This document shows positions 16,721 through 29,037 of a stretch of DNA of 64,000 bases, in pieces. The notes below the pieces were generated by a model. The model was not told the origin of the DNA. It did not search any database and saw only the letters and a program-made list of their open reading frames with translations. The translations under genes were made by a program, and so were the position numbers. Origin of the DNA: Megalonaias nervosa (taxonomy: Eukaryota > Mollusca > Bivalvia > Unionida > Unionidae); NCBI GenBank assembly GCA_016617855.1, contig JAECUM010016788.1, forward strand, positions 1-64,000, read 5' to 3'. Position 1 is the stretch's first letter, and every line of letters begins with the position of its first letter.

Positions 16721-16734
16721 GATGAGATAATCTA

Positions 16735-16970
16735 AGTCCAGTATTTCAAAATGTGGTAATATCTATTGATCTGTAAGGATGTTCCCCCCAATTCACCATA
16801 CACAAAATCATTTTGGGCAGAATTTTTTTAACCCCAAGAAGATTTTTGCAAAAATTTGAAGTGCAACCGTTCAAAGCATTTCCTTCAATGAATCCCCATA
16901 ATTCTGATCCATAATTAAGAATTGGTGAAATTAGTGTGTCAAAAAGTTTACATTTTACATTTCGGGGCAC
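16735..16970 (-). pseudogene. LINE reverse transcriptase thumb/connection fragment
   Basis: Reads VKCKLFDTLISPILNYGSEL followed by WGFIEGNALNGCTSNFCKNL and LGVKKILPKMIL on the minus strand. This is the LFDTLIxPILxYGxExWG motif that follows the RT palm in many non-LTR elements. The frame stops where the 16207-16720 foldback was inserted. Confidence 0.75.
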
Positions 16971-17099
16971 ATTTCCAAACTTGTATAACTATCTGTCCAT
17001 TGAAAATAACGTCTTTGACGCATTTTCTTGAGCATGTGTGCAAGAATCCCTTTTTGAAAAACAATTCCAAGAAATACAAATTTATTACTAACCTATAAC

Positions 17100-18065
17100 T
17101 GTAAGTTTTATTGATAAATAAAAAAAATCATCTGATATTCTTCATCTCTTGCGGATACTCATACGTTTTGTTTTAACTGCATTAACCTCAAAGCGCCACT
17201 TATCACAATATGTACTCAGAACACTTAGTCCCTTTTCCAGACCATCTTTTGACTCATAAAATATCACTAGGTCCTCTGATCATAAAATCATAAACAGCTG
17301 AAACATACCCAAGTCAGCACCTGGAACACTACTGTTAATAAATTCTTCTTCAGTGTCATTAATAAACATGGAAAATGAGAAGGGCAACAAGCATCCTCCT
17401 TGACGCACGCCAGCTACACATTCAAAAATCTTTATTATTAAATTTCACCCTACTTTTGACATTTTCATACATTGAATATACAATATTAAATATATGACCT
17501 CTTATTCCTAATTTAAGTAATTTCTACCATAAAATATCCCTTATAACAGAAATAAACGATTTAGCAAAATGAACAAAAGCACAAAACAATTTTTACCTGA
17601 CACTCAGAAGGTAATACCTCGGTAATTTTTCAACGTTATTTACAAAACCTTTCTAATGAAACGATATAACTATACCGTCAGACCAAATGTCTGGAAAGCA
17701 ACCAGTATTGCGAATAACATGAAAAATATAAAGTATATATTGTTGGAGAATATCCTTGCCATATACCAAAAATTCGTTAAATAGATTATCCGGGCCAAAC
17801 ATTTTACCATTCCTTAACTCTTTACTTGTCTCTGCAATATACCTATCGAAACAGGAATGTGTAATACATCAAACAAAAGTTTGTATGTTTTTCCTCGTCA
17901 TCTGCAATTAAAAGTGGGTCATCAGGCATTCTGACACGTTCGAAGAAAGCTTCAAATTAATTTAATGATATAGCAGGTATTTGTTTAATAACATATTCCC
18001 TCAGAAATTTAAAATATTCCTTAAGAAACATGAAAGTAGTCGGGTAGGCTTCTACCCTCAATTAC
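17100..18065 (-). pseudogene. LINE reverse transcriptase core, broken
   Basis: Minus-strand translation, joined by eye across frameshifts, passes through the RT blocks in order: GPDNLFNEFLVYGKDILQQY, then IRNTGCFPDIWSDGIVI, VRQGGCLLPFSFSMFIND, and DLVIFYESKDGLEKGLSVLS followed by CDKWRFEVNAVKTKRMSIRK. The catalytic box is damaged: where YADD is expected the text reads MIL-stop-SEDL. This RT cannot be active. The block order and the NxxKTK motif are standard for non-LTR RTs. Confidence 0.8.
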
Positions 18066-19221
18066 AAACAAAGGTAAATGAAGAATAAAAATTAAATATA
18101 CATAACAATAGGGTTGCATAAACTTTAAATAATAATTTGAATTCTCAGAATTCCCACTTTCCGACAAACCAAGCAAACCAACCATCACCACCACCACCAG
18201 AGCAATCCAATAAAACCTTACTGCGCATTTCCATTAGTAGTACATAATCAGAGTATGATGCCTGTAGTTAAAGTTGACACAGTTTGCTATTAGGGCATGA
18301 TGGGGAAAATTACATCTTCAAATAAACACGATTGTACACATTTTACCCGTTCTTCAGAACTCCGCCTTATTTTTAATATATTTTTTACTTTTTACTTTTG
18401 CTCCGCTCTTTTCTGCTTAAAACTGTACACACTGCTATGCGATCTCTGAGATGATGTCGCGGAGCAAACAGCAGCCAGTGGAGCGACTGACTACTCACGT
18501 ATTGCAATACTGGTCTTGAGTCTTTTCTACTTCACGCATCTATACATTTAGTTGTTTGTAACTAGCCAATGGGTTTAACAACCAGTTGCGTCTAATCAAA
18601 GAAGCGTTCAGTCACATATTCGCTTCAGTCAGAATAATCAGTGGCTATTACTCGCCTTTTTCACTACTACTCAATCCACATGACTAAACAACGCCCTTAT
18701 TGCCCCTACAACTCAATCCACATGCCTAAACAACGCCCTTATTGCCCCTATATTTCAAAGGACAAAGGTAATTTGTCAAGTAATGTGAAAAACATACATC
18801 CTTACAACCTAAATGAGTTCAATTCATTGCAAAATCCTTTGCCATCTATAACTGATGAAGTCAAAAGTCGTGAAAAGGTTGAACAGCTTGAATATTAACG
18901 TGTTGCAGGTGAAACCCATGACAACAAATTAGCACTGCGGAAGGGTGAATAGGTTCGTCATATTTAACAAAAAAACAAAACAAACCCCGACAGAGTTCTA
19001 ACAGATTTTTCATCCTTCAGTGTACTGAGCAAACGGAGTTGAAACAACCCATGTTGGTCTTAAACAAATGGATGATATGGAAATTATTTTAGAGCAGCCG
19101 AAGCCGACGAAACTGTTTCATTTGGGACTCAAATTCGAGCTTTTTGTTGTTGTCTTTTTGTGTTTATCGCCATTTTCAGCACACTACCAACGAACAGTTC
19201 TCCACCTGTTTTGATATTTCT
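18066..19221. other. Unclassified segment with a short open frame
   Basis: 18380-18900 includes a short frame (18641-18898, 85 codons) with an internal 42-bp in-frame duplication (PKQRPYCPY twice). I cannot assign it; it could be a transposon fragment. Confidence 0.3.
18669..18752 (+). repeat. 42-bp tandem duplication
   Basis: ACTCAATCCACATGACTAAA followed by CAACGCCCTTATTGCCCCTA occurs twice, 42 bp apart and nearly identical. It is in-frame within a short open stretch (18641-18898) that I do not recognise. Confidence 0.75.
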
Positions 19222-19576
19222 AGTGGCGGAGACCAAAGATGCCTGGCACCATTTGTGCTGGAATTTTTCAGCCTTTATAGCTCCAACGGACTATCGGGCC
19301 GCGCGCTCCACGCATGCGTCAGCAATTTTTAACGTTGTTCAGGTCAATAAACGATTGATACACACGTGTTCCGTTCTGACAGGGAATCATAATAAAAAGG
19401 TGTGTTCTGAACGGTTTAATGCCATGGGTCAAAAGAAGAGGAATTTTCACTTACCAACCTTATACAACAGTCAGTGGAAGTAAATTATTTACAAGCGGGC
19501 GGCCGATAGTCCGACACAGCAAAAGGCTGAAAACTCCAGCTCAAATAGTGCCAAGCATCGCTGATATCCGCCACCA
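19222..19576. mobile_element. Foldback element with arms of about 85-90 bp
   Basis: Left arm 19222-19310 and right arm 19494-19576 are inverted copies with roughly 80% identity by eye (TGGCGGAGACCAAAGATGCC against TGGCGGATATCAGCGATGCT on the opposite strand). Both arms happen to be open in one frame (DAWHHLCWNF, DAWHYLSWSF), which only reflects their shared ancestry. The interior of about 180 bp is non-coding. Ends and target duplication are not resolved; a SINE lies just beyond the right arm. Confidence 0.55.
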
Positions 19577-19611
19577 TGTCAGAAAGAAAAAAAAAAGGCC
19601 GGAAAACTACT

Positions 19612-19822
19612 TGTTGGTCTTGATAGGCTATATATGGCAGCCAATATATCTGATGGAGGAAGAACACAGAAATTCCAAGAACTATGGACCAAAGGGAAAA
19701 ATACTGGCAACCTTTCTGAGTCACACACCCATTGGCCTAGCCTGAGACCACAAACCCACGCAGAGGTGAGATGTCGGTGATCTGTAAAGGCTAGTGCCTT
19801 TGAGCACTCGGCCACCCCGGGG
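19612..19822 (-). mobile_element. SINE-A, tRNA-derived, diverged
   Basis: Minus strand starts CCCCGGGGTGGCCGAGTGCT and has the B-box region GCGTGGGTTTGTGGTCTCAG and the body tail TTCTTCCTCCATCAGATA. The conserved middle has been altered (TTGGTCCATAGTTCTTGGAA) and the 3' tail is missing. Confidence 0.65.
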
Positions 19823-19973
19823 CTTTTTAAGCTTTTTGTTGTTGATTAAAGTAGGCTCCATCATTTACATACACCAGACATCACCCAAATCTGCACAAGC
19901 TGCAGTTACAGAACAGTTAATACCTAATGCATAAAATGAAAACGCCACTTCATAGTTTAACAAACTGTGAAAC

Positions 19974-20062
19974 CTAGCAACGACTGTTAGCCTGAGACGC
20001 TTTTGGCTTAACATCCTAGCAACGACTATTACCAGCCCGAGACGCTGTTGGCTTAGTATGCG
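19974..20062. repeat. Two-unit tandem duplication of about 42 bp
   Basis: CTAGCAACGACTGTTAGCCT with GAGACGCTTTTGGCTTA appears twice in a row. Confidence 0.65.
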
Positions 20063-20202
20063 TACTTTGCACAAGTCTCGTTTTTTTTTATTTAGTCGCC
20101 TTTGCCGCAAAACTCGCCTCTTTTAAAGTGTTGTATGACTTGTGTATCCTAACTCGTTTTGCATTTTACCGATACACGCTTTTCTCTCATTTAGTCTTGA
20201 TG

Positions 20203-20246
20203 GCGCGCGCGCGCGTGCGTGTGTGTGTGCGTGCGTGCGTGCGTGC

Positions 20247-20282
<36 letters not shown>
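20203..20282. repeat. GC/GT microsatellite followed by a 12-bp hairpin
   Basis: GC and GTGC units run into (GT)n. Immediately after, CGTAGCCTCAAC (20299-20310) and its exact complement GTTGAGGCTACG (20324-20335) form a hairpin with a 13-nt loop. Confidence 0.9.
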
Positions 20283-20283
<1 letters not shown>

Positions 20284-21169
20284 GACTAGCTACGATATCG
20301 TAGCCTCAACTTGATTTGTTGTGGTTGAGGCTACGAACTGATCCCAAACCATGTAATGGAGCAAAAAAAAAATCATCACTAAAGTCAGAAAAACAAATAG
20401 TGTAGAAATCTACTACATAAGTATAATCATGTTGTGAAAGAAGTTTGGCTTATTATGAATTTATTAAGCCCTTACACGATAAAATAAATTGGCATGGTTA
20501 CACTAACCTCGCCGTGTCCGCCATGACAGATAACGCAAGACTCTCGCCGTGACCCCTTTTCTAAATAAGGCTTGCCAGACCATATTTGGATATTCTACGC
20601 TATGTTATTAATTGTTGAATGACATAACGAGCGAAGACGGAGAATGAATACTAGCATTAATTACGAAAACCAGTTTTTGTTGAGAAAAGGCAAGTGACGA
20701 ATAATGGCTTCTTGGTGGAATTTCAAAGTCACCGATAAACCACATTTACTTTTAATGTGCAGAATTTCCAACTCAAAAACGCGCCATAGTTTTACTACCA
20801 TCTGTTTACGTTTCCAAATAAGGCCTCAGTGTCCTTATATGGCACACAAACAAACAAGGCTGAGAACTGAAGTAGTCATTATTTGAACTAATATGGCGGA
20901 CAATCTAAACGAAAATATCGGATAAGAAAGGTAAACGAGATTTTAAAACTATTTCTTCAATGATTTGCAATAATTCCGGTATTAAATAAAAGGACTACTC
21001 AATTTATTTCATTATATGCAAGGAACATGTTCAAAATTGTTTATATTAGGCTAAAAAAGCGCCGGGTGTGAATCACACCCGGCTTGCTCCATTGACACAC
21101 AAAAGCTCAAGTTAGAACCCCGTCCACGAGGTAGGAGTAGGGGTACTAATATTAGTACTATGTGTAGAC

Positions 21170-21362
21170 ATATAGCATCATGTCCCACCCAGTCACGTTA
21201 TCCTGACACCAGGCCGACCAGTCCTAACACTAACCTCTTAGTGCTGAGCGCCAAGCGAGGCAGCTGCTAATACCATTTTATAAGTATTTGGTGTGATTCG
21301 ACCGGGATTCTAACCCGCGATCTCCCGCATCCGAGGCCGACGCTCTAACCACTAATGATACC
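21170..21362 (-). mobile_element. SINE-B, second tRNA-derived family
   Basis: Minus strand starts GTGGTTAGAGCGTCGGCCTC, continues GGGAGATCGCGGGTTAGAAT (anticodon arm and B box), then CAGCTGCCTCGCTTGGCGCT and GGTGTCAGGATAACGTGACT. The body differs from SINE-A. Just downstream, at 21061-21083, is a perfect 10-bp stem with a 3-nt loop (GCCGGGTGTG/CACACCCGGC), possibly part of its 3' end. Confidence 0.75.
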
Positions 21363-21741
21363 GAAGTGGTCACGATAGCGTCGGATATTGTCACGAGACC
21401 ATCTAAATGTGTATAGATCATGTATATTTTTGTGTAACTTATCCAGTCAATAAGCAATGTGGAAGTGACGCAATTTAAATTAAAGGCAAATCATGTCCAA
21501 GTAAATGATCCAAATAAAGGGAGTCACTAACAATGTCTATCACACTGCACTTCATACAGCTTTTATTAACATACAGTATTGCACATGGTGGTGGTGGTCG
21601 TGAGAGGGTACATAACAGTTAAATAATCAGATCAATGTATGTTAATAATTTGAATTATTCAGCTACTGTATTTGCTCCTCTCATTAGTATATGCTTACAC
21701 TAACATACGTATACCTAGACAATAGTTTCAATAGAATTCTT

Positions 21742-21746
<5 letters not shown>

Positions 21747-21782
<36 letters not shown>

Positions 21783-21802
21783 AGAAGAAGAAGAAGAAGA
21801 AG
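21747..21802. repeat. (GA)n(GAA)n microsatellite
   Basis: GA run to 21778 followed by GAA units to 21802. Confidence 0.9.
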
Positions 21803-22491
21803 CCGTGACAAGCTGCATTCTTATAATACCCCTTTTGCCACATTGTCTAAATGAATGTGCCCAGAACTAGGCCAAATGGAAAAAAAAATAGAGAAAAAAA
21901 CCCCCCCAAAAAACAATTAAAACTTTCATGCGCGTATAAACCAACCATATATCTATAGTACAAAGTTTCATATAAAAGAAATTCTTCCAGTGTTGGAGAA
22001 GCGATGAGAATTTTTTTAAAGAAAATACTCTCTCTTTGAAATTTTTTCCCCCAAGAGGCTCTCCAGAAATGGACCAGATAAAAAAGCAGAGTCTAAATGA
22101 GAATCCAAAAGAATCATCCAACAAATCTTCTGTAAAATCCTCATAGCAGCGTGGGAAAAGAAGCGATGAAGAGATGAATGAACTACCCATTTTCTGGATA
22201 ATTTTTGCAAGACCTCTATCCCCACCCCCACCAACCCCACTTGGATCAGAACTAAAAAGTAAAACATTATTTCGTATCTACGTCAACCACACATCTAACC
22301 AACAAAGTGTAAATAAAATCCACCGAGCAACGTGGGAGAAGTGAGGACGAGCTGAATTGTGCGCGCAATGATCAAATTTTTTGAAATGTCCCCCAAAATG
22401 GTCCAGTGAAAAAGTAATACCTTATTGTGCATCAACAAAAAAGTCAAAATAACGTTTAAAATAATCTGCATTTGCAACTGTACGTGCAGGA

Positions 22492-22495
<4 letters not shown>

Positions 22496-22567
<72 letters not shown>
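22496..22567. repeat. (AT)n microsatellite
   Basis: About 36 perfect AT units. Comparable AT runs lie at 12497-12550, 27358-27421 and 34049-34088. Confidence 0.95.
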
Positions 22568-22571
<4 letters not shown>

Positions 22572-23139
22572 GCTTATTTTATTAGGGGTTGTTTTTTGTT
22601 TTTTTTTAAATTCAATATATGCTATGGGTTATGTCAAATTCTCTTTGTAGCTGACATTGTCCAAAATCAAGTTAACTCCTGACCAGGCCCAGCCCTAGGG
22701 CAAGGCAAACGAAACAACCGCCTTGTGCCCCGCGCTTCTCCGCAATGCAATTTTTTTTGGGGGGGGGGGGGCCGCGCTCATCGCTTGCTGCCTTGGAAAA
22801 ATGTAGGACTTCATTGCGCTTATACGCCAACCATAAATCTAGCCAACAAAGTAAAAATAAACTCCATTTAGAAAGAGAACCGATGATAAGCTGATCTCTC
22901 AAAATGCCCCCCCCCCGTAAAATTTTTTAAAAGAAATGTCCCACAGTCGGCCAAAATAAACAAAATATAGACTTCATTGTGCAGCTTCACAAACCATATA
23001 TATAGCATACAAAGTTTTATTAAAATCATTCAAGCGGTATAGGACGAAAACCGACGACAAGCATTGTTACAGACAGACATACGTACAAACTTACAAACGG
23101 GGACAACAATACTGTCTTCCCTCTTTTAATTAGTGCGGG

Positions 23140-23183
<44 letters not shown>

Positions 23184-23329
23184 AATAAATAAATAAATAA
23201 GAACCCGCATCGAAACAAAAGCCCATATATGTATTTAAGAGTTGTTGCAGGAACTTTAATTTGTCATTGTCACGTTTGCTAAGCCCCAGCTATGAAGTCA
23301 TGTATAAGCTATCATCTACTGTCTTGAGA

Positions 23330-24370
23330 ATATTACCGCGGCCATGTGTTTGACGTCTAAAGTTTGCCGCGGGCAAGTTTTAATCTCTTTCGCAATGTTA
23401 CATGACCGGCCGTAGACCCGGAATCTTGAATCGGCAAAGGCGTTAGGTCGCACCACTTCACACCTATGTATTACAGCTTAGTCCTAAGATCAGAGGGAAG
23501 CCCGCGTGTTGAACGAGGCGTGTTCTTATCCGTCCCACGTTGATAGAGAGCGAGAGGACCATTGTCCGCCAAATTTGATTGGATCGGTTCAGAGACATCC
23601 AGTCGGAATTGAGATAGAGGGTGTGATTACAATTTAGATCCGAATTATAACTTTCCAGAACTCTAAGAAAAATTTTAGTTTCGTCTAGGCAGATTGTTGA
23701 GCAATAGGATTACTCCGAGGAATTTGGGGCGGTAAAATTTAGAGGTCGATTCTAAGGAAAGACAAAGCTTCGAAAAGGAAGCTTTTTAAGGAACAGAACT
23801 TCCGGTTCAGTTGAGTCCTGAGTCTCCAAGAGGTAAAGACGGAATTGAGACTAGCCGAACAGTCGAAGTCGACTGAAGTCTAGCCGGTGGAGAGAAGGTG
23901 GATAGAAGGTGGAGGAGGAGGAAAATGAGTCTGGAAGAGAAAGTGGAAGAGGAGGAGAAGGAGTGTATAGAAGTCGAGGAGGAGGAGGAGAAGGAATTTG
24001 GAGAAAGTCGGGGAGGAAGAGGAGAAGGGATTGGGAGAAACAGGAGAGAAAAGAATATCACAGATGAGTAGAATACAAAAACAGGTGGAAATCGATCTCA
24101 CACTGCTAATTAAGTGATGCAGTAGTCTATTAAAGGGTCGAGCGGAAGGAGTGTAATTGGAAATTTGAATCAATTGATTACTGAATTGTTATTAAATTGT
24201 TATTCATTGAATTTCAATCTTTTATGTATATGTAACCATCTAACCGTAGGCATTGCTGACTGGGGGCTCGGAGCTTTACATCTATCTTTCACTAATTTAA
24301 CTTCCAACCAAAATCGAGCCTGGGTGGGACTTCTATAATAGTTTAAATAAAATAGTGGGAGCACCCCACC
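23330..24370. other. CpG-rich, purine-rich unclassified segment
   Basis: About 29 CpG in 23401-24000, an ETS-type ACTTCCGGT at 23799, then a long GGA-rich run (23885-24055) and TGGGGGCTCGGAGC near 24265. It could be a solo LTR with its primer-binding region or a distant promoter. I found no paired LTR. Confidence 0.3.
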
Positions 24371-24776
24371 CCAAACTATGCAGACCCCCTCCCCCAGTCA
24401 TGTTTGTGTTGATACGTGATTCAAAGGATAGTTACTGACGTCTCTTCAAGGATTTTTTTTTTAATTTAAACTAAAAAAACACGACTTCACTTTGTACCTA
24501 CAGCAGATGCATAATCATATTAACTCTGTTTAAAACGAACCTAGAAATTCGAGCCTGCATTAAGCATGGGTTGAAGAAGGGTGTACGAGTCCGTGACAGA
24601 TTTCCCGAGCACCTGATCCTAGGATGTATAAACTTGATACATTAAATGTGGGATAGTCCATAAATTACATTTGACTGAAAGCTGGGGTCGAACGATGCAA
24701 TCCATACGCCGTAATTGACAAAAAATAAACCGTAGCAAATTTCATTTCTTTTTAAAAATCGTACTATTCCACTAAA

Positions 24777-24987
24777 ACGTAGTTTGTACTCGCCTATAAG
24801 ACGAACCCAACTGCAAACTGCACACACCAGATCTGCCGTAACATAATGCGCAGGCAGATCTGTGTCTGTGCAGCTTGTTAGGAGTAATCAGAAGAACAAA
24901 CAAGACAGGTCATGATCTGCTGGCGCATTATGCTACGGCAGATCAGAATCTTTGTTGTTTTCAGTTTTACTAAATAAGTAATTACGG
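24777..24987 (-). mobile_element. Nested-palindrome MITE, full length, inverted
   Basis: Hairpin order and the spacer (TTGTTAGGAGTAATCAGAAG) show the minus orientation. The left terminus is decayed (TTTGTACTCGCCTATAAG) and the right ends ATTACGG followed by TA. CpGs are retained in both loops (CTGCCGTAACATAATGCGC, CTGGCGCATTATGCTACGG). Confidence 0.75.
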
Positions 24988-25044
24988 TAATCTGTAAGAA
25001 TGTTTAATCGTTTGTTTGTTTTTAGCGTCACTTTTAACTCATTA

Positions 25045-25162
25045 TCATCCCGAAGAAATTGGAGTTAGCTTTCATCGGGGCACACCAAGGCAACCGTCCC
25101 CGGCTGTCCTGTGCAGATATCAAACTCGCAACCATTGGATTTAAGTCCGACGCTCTACCAAG
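25045..25162 (-). mobile_element. SINE-C-like element with tRNA head
   Basis: Minus strand starts TTGGTAGAGCGTCGGACTTA, then ATGGTTGCGAGTTTGATATC (B-box-like) and a short body (GGTTGCCTTGGTGTGCCCC). It is tRNA-derived by its A and B boxes. The body resembles the 4440 fragment. Confidence 0.5.
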
Positions 25163-25917
25163 TGTAACGGATGTTGAAAGAATATCCGTTTGATGGGATC
25201 TTTTAATTAAGTGACGAAATTTGTGACTTTATTTAAAAAAAAAAAAAAAAAAAAACATCAACGTGATTCAAATTAACGTTTAAAAATTAATTTTAACAGA
25301 TAGGTTTGAATATGAGATATAGATTCCCTCTGAAGATTAAATTTGAGCCATTTCCCCAATTTCTTAGCCATTACGACATCAAGAACGAAAAATTTAAAAA
25401 GACAAATTTATTTATTTTTTACCCTATAAGTAACCGTCCTATTTCACATATTTATCTTTTTCTTTCTTTCTTTCTTTCTTTATTTCTTTCTTTATTTATT
25501 ATCGGATCCAGTTATTATTTCCATCTAACTATAGACAGTAATTTAAGAGAAAGATAAATTAGTTTCATAATAAAATAGGACCTACATTTCTTGGTCAAGT
25601 TCAAGTCATCCTTAAATTAGTTTTCATTACACTTAAGTACTACACTTTTGTTCCTATTTAAGGGAGACAATTATAATTTTTAGAAACTCGATGGTAGAAT
25701 TAAAACAGAAAATGAAGATAGTTTTAATTTTTAACGCATTTTTCCATTATTCAGCCTCTGCCTACAATGTTTTCCATTATTAATGATTTACTGAAAACAA
25801 AATATACCGTTGCAAAATTTCGAACGAAATATCAAGCATAACAGTCATTTCAAACATTGAAAAATCGCACTTGAATTATCCGTCTAGGACAAATAGTCCG
25901 CATAATGAGGGAATATC

Positions 25918-26106
25918 GGCACACGTGGTCAGTTAAACATAGATATCTTCATGTGGTCAGTTTAACTTGGATATCTAAAAATTAAAAAGTCTGACATAGA
26001 TGTCTTAGAATTAATTTATCCGTTCATGTGGTCCGTTTAACATAGATAACTAAAAATTGAAATATCCGCACGTGTGGCCCGTTTAACATGGATATCTTAG
26101 AATTAA
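25918..26106. repeat. Irregular tandem repeat, about four units
   Basis: Units share CATGTGGTCCGTTTAACATA and GATATCTAAAAATTAA with variable spacing. Confidence 0.6.
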
Positions 26107-26726
26107 GTGTTTGAGTCCTATATAATCCAATTTGAGTCCTATGTAATGTGGGGTCGGGCGACTGGGAGAACGGCCGGATCAGAACTAATATTTGTTGGCG
26201 CTGGTTTAGGACGGTGTAATTGGATTAAAACGACATAGTAACTCGTATATTTGTCAGTTTGTAGTCACGTCTCCAGCCTCATGGTACATCTAAACAATTA
26301 AGTTATAGACTTAGTGACCGAAGAGTACATTACAAGAGACAAGGACTATAAAACATTCTAATGAACTATAAATATTACACCAAGCATTCATATATTTATA
26401 AATCCGTTATTTTTCATTATGGAACATTGATTGTATAATGTAAACATTAAAAAAAAAAAATGATAAATGCATGTATATATCGGCCACACCGAAAACCAAT
26501 TTACCCGGAAAGGTGGGATGTGGGGCGCGACTGAATGGGTTTTGTCCTCCCCACCCATCCACAATCTGATTTTGGCCTTTTTTCTTCCAGTGCCAAACCT
26601 AGAAGTGAAGATGGCATAGCCTCATTATTTTGGATAGGGTATCCCCCATCCCATTTAATCATTATACCACATTAATTTCAAAATTCATATACTCTTTAAT
26701 GTAGTCTCAGAAACAACAAAATACCG

Positions 26727-26922
26727 ATCTCGATATTCCTTACGTGTAGATTAAACTCGAAGACCATCTCGATATTCATTACGTGTAGATTAAACTCGAA
26801 GATCATCTCGATATTCGTTACGTGTAGATTAAACACAAAAATCATCTCATATTCGTTACGCGTAAATTAAATTCAAAGATCATCTCGACATTCGTTACGC
26901 GTAGATTGAACTGGAAGATCAT
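26727..26922. repeat. 39-bp minisatellite, five units
   Basis: Units ATCTCGATATTCGTTACGTG then TAGATTAAACTCGAAGATC. It is CpG-bearing and lies outside the depleted block. Confidence 0.8.
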
Positions 26923-27356
26923 AGCTTACCCAGCACTGAGCGATGATGTACAATTCTCTGATCTTGGTTTTGGGTTTAAAATCAGATCACGACTTCGAAG
27001 CGATAAGGAGAAATGTATTACTTATAAACACATGTATTGAGAATTTTTATATAATTATCCAATCATCCCTCTATATGATCAAATAAACGGACACATTTTG
27101 AAGTAAAAACCAGTACAGATCAACAACTAGTGGCACATCCTCACAAAAACATCATACTGAAGGATACTCTCAAAAAACTTTTGAACTTCAGAGCTAACAC
27201 AGATAACATTATTTCGTATGGTCAAATACAGGGATGATGACTTTGTCTTCTAATGCAATGACAGTCGTGTAATTTAAATTTAATGCGACTATTAGAACTG
27301 TTGACCCGCCTTTAGAACATAAAATTCGACAATAGTCTGTAATTAGTAATTTTGCA

Positions 27357-27421
<65 letters not shown>

Positions 27422-27422
<1 letters not shown>

Positions 27423-28891
27423 CTTCAGGTGATTCGAGTATCGTGTTCTGTTCCATTTCACTTAATACACTATATGTACGGACAGAGTCAGAGAGTCATT
27501 TGTATTATCACTAAGAAACCCAACAAATTGTGTAAAAAAAAGGAAACGTCAATTAAACCATGAAAAACTATAAATTATGGCAAATTGAAAACTAGTCGTT
27601 AAGATATCAAATGTACTTCTTGGTGAGGCGAATCTCCGTCTTCTTAAATAGACATATCATGCTTACAGATACAATACCTCGGCAAAATCTAATACTCAAA
27701 GTTTGTAAACGCTGATAGGCAAAATATATTAAAAGATGTGTTCTAGTTTATTTTGGCCTTGTTCACCCTGCCTGTATGTATAGTGCAACATGGTTGTTAG
27801 ACAGAAATACACGTCACGTGTATTTTATATAACTCTATCGCTGATTCGACACCCTGTCCATACGCATTTGATTTACATCAACACGTAATGAAACCAACCC
27901 GCCTGAAAAGTGACGATCTTAAAACAGCACAAACGAAACATTTAAATGTATACACACCTCTCACGTTTCTATTTATTTTATTGATACTGTGCAAAGTGGC
28001 CATTCCAACTGGTCTGTTTTCTATATTAAAAACACAGATTCCTTATATAAATCAGGCAAAAACATATCGACTGTTCGAAGACCATGAATTCATCACCTTT
28101 TTTTTGTTCTTAATTTTTGAATTAATAATGTTTCTACTCTACCCCACCCACCCCAATCCTTCAAAATAAATGTATATGTACAGTAAAGAACTTCATGATA
28201 TCTGTGATTATCTTCCATGTTTTAAAACGTAATGACTCCTGTATTAATTATTGAACATAAGAGTAATCTTAACAAGCGTATTACCATTCCCTTCACACCG
28301 AGTTTCTTAAAACGTATATAATTCTAGGCACCCACCTTAATTATGCAAAAGTGGTCACACATCTATAAAATATTGCTTCAATTATCTATTTAGCATTGCT
28401 TATTTTGAATTTGATATAAAATTGTGTTTCATCAAACTATTTGGTTCAAAATACTGCATTTTACGCATCGTTTGGTTTAACCGATATGAACTCAATGTGA
28501 TCACTGCAACATGCCTCATTATGGTATGTCCGGTTTAAAAACGTGATTGGGCGCCTTATTTTCTTTTTAAACATAAATTCTGGGCGAAAAGGGGGAGCTG
28601 AAGGTTAGGAAAATGGAATAACAGTAGTCGGTATTTTTAATATTATCGTCCGATAAACTGAAGGTACAAATGGATGTGTATGCTGCTGTTCCTCTAAGCT
28701 TTCACGAGTTGTTTCCCTTACACTTCTCTCCTTTCCCGCCACACAGGACCAATTTTTAAAGTTGAAACTGGGAGTTAGTAATCTAGTAATCAGTGGTCCG
28801 AGTAGATTTACATTCTCGCCTGTACGGTGCTGCCCCCCCCCCTTCCGTCTTTTTCCGGTACAGTACCGGCAATAAATGTATTAATGGTACA
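27422..28891. other. Non-coding, no gene seen
   Basis: Short frames only (27888-28169 reads as hydrophobic but has no family match). A perfect short palindrome CCGGTACAGTACCGG lies at about 28856. Confidence 0.5.
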
Positions 28892-29037
28892 CATGGGCGC
28901 CCGCACATAGGGGAAGGGGCACTTACCCCACCCCCATTTCACCTCCAAACATGTTTTGGCTTACATCCGTAAAACTCAATAGCTGACCACTACATGCTTG
29001 GTCACCACCCCCGAAACTAATTCTGCGGATGCCCCTG
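28892..29037. mobile_element. Probable hAT-type MITE
   Basis: 146 bp bounded by CATGGGCGCCCGCA and TGCGGATGCCCCTG (inverted, four mismatches). The flanking 8-mers ATGGTACA and ATAGTACG agree at six of eight positions, as expected for an old 8-bp duplication. The interior is C-rich and non-coding. Confidence 0.5.

Noticed and set aside
22690..22800. Possible hAT MITE fragment (CAGCCCTAGGGCAAGGC)
   Set aside because: Only one end is suggestive; no inverted partner or 8-bp duplication found.
26727..26922. Direct repeats that could suggest a CRISPR array
   Set aside because: Contiguous 39-bp tandem units without unique spacers, in eukaryotic DNA: a minisatellite.
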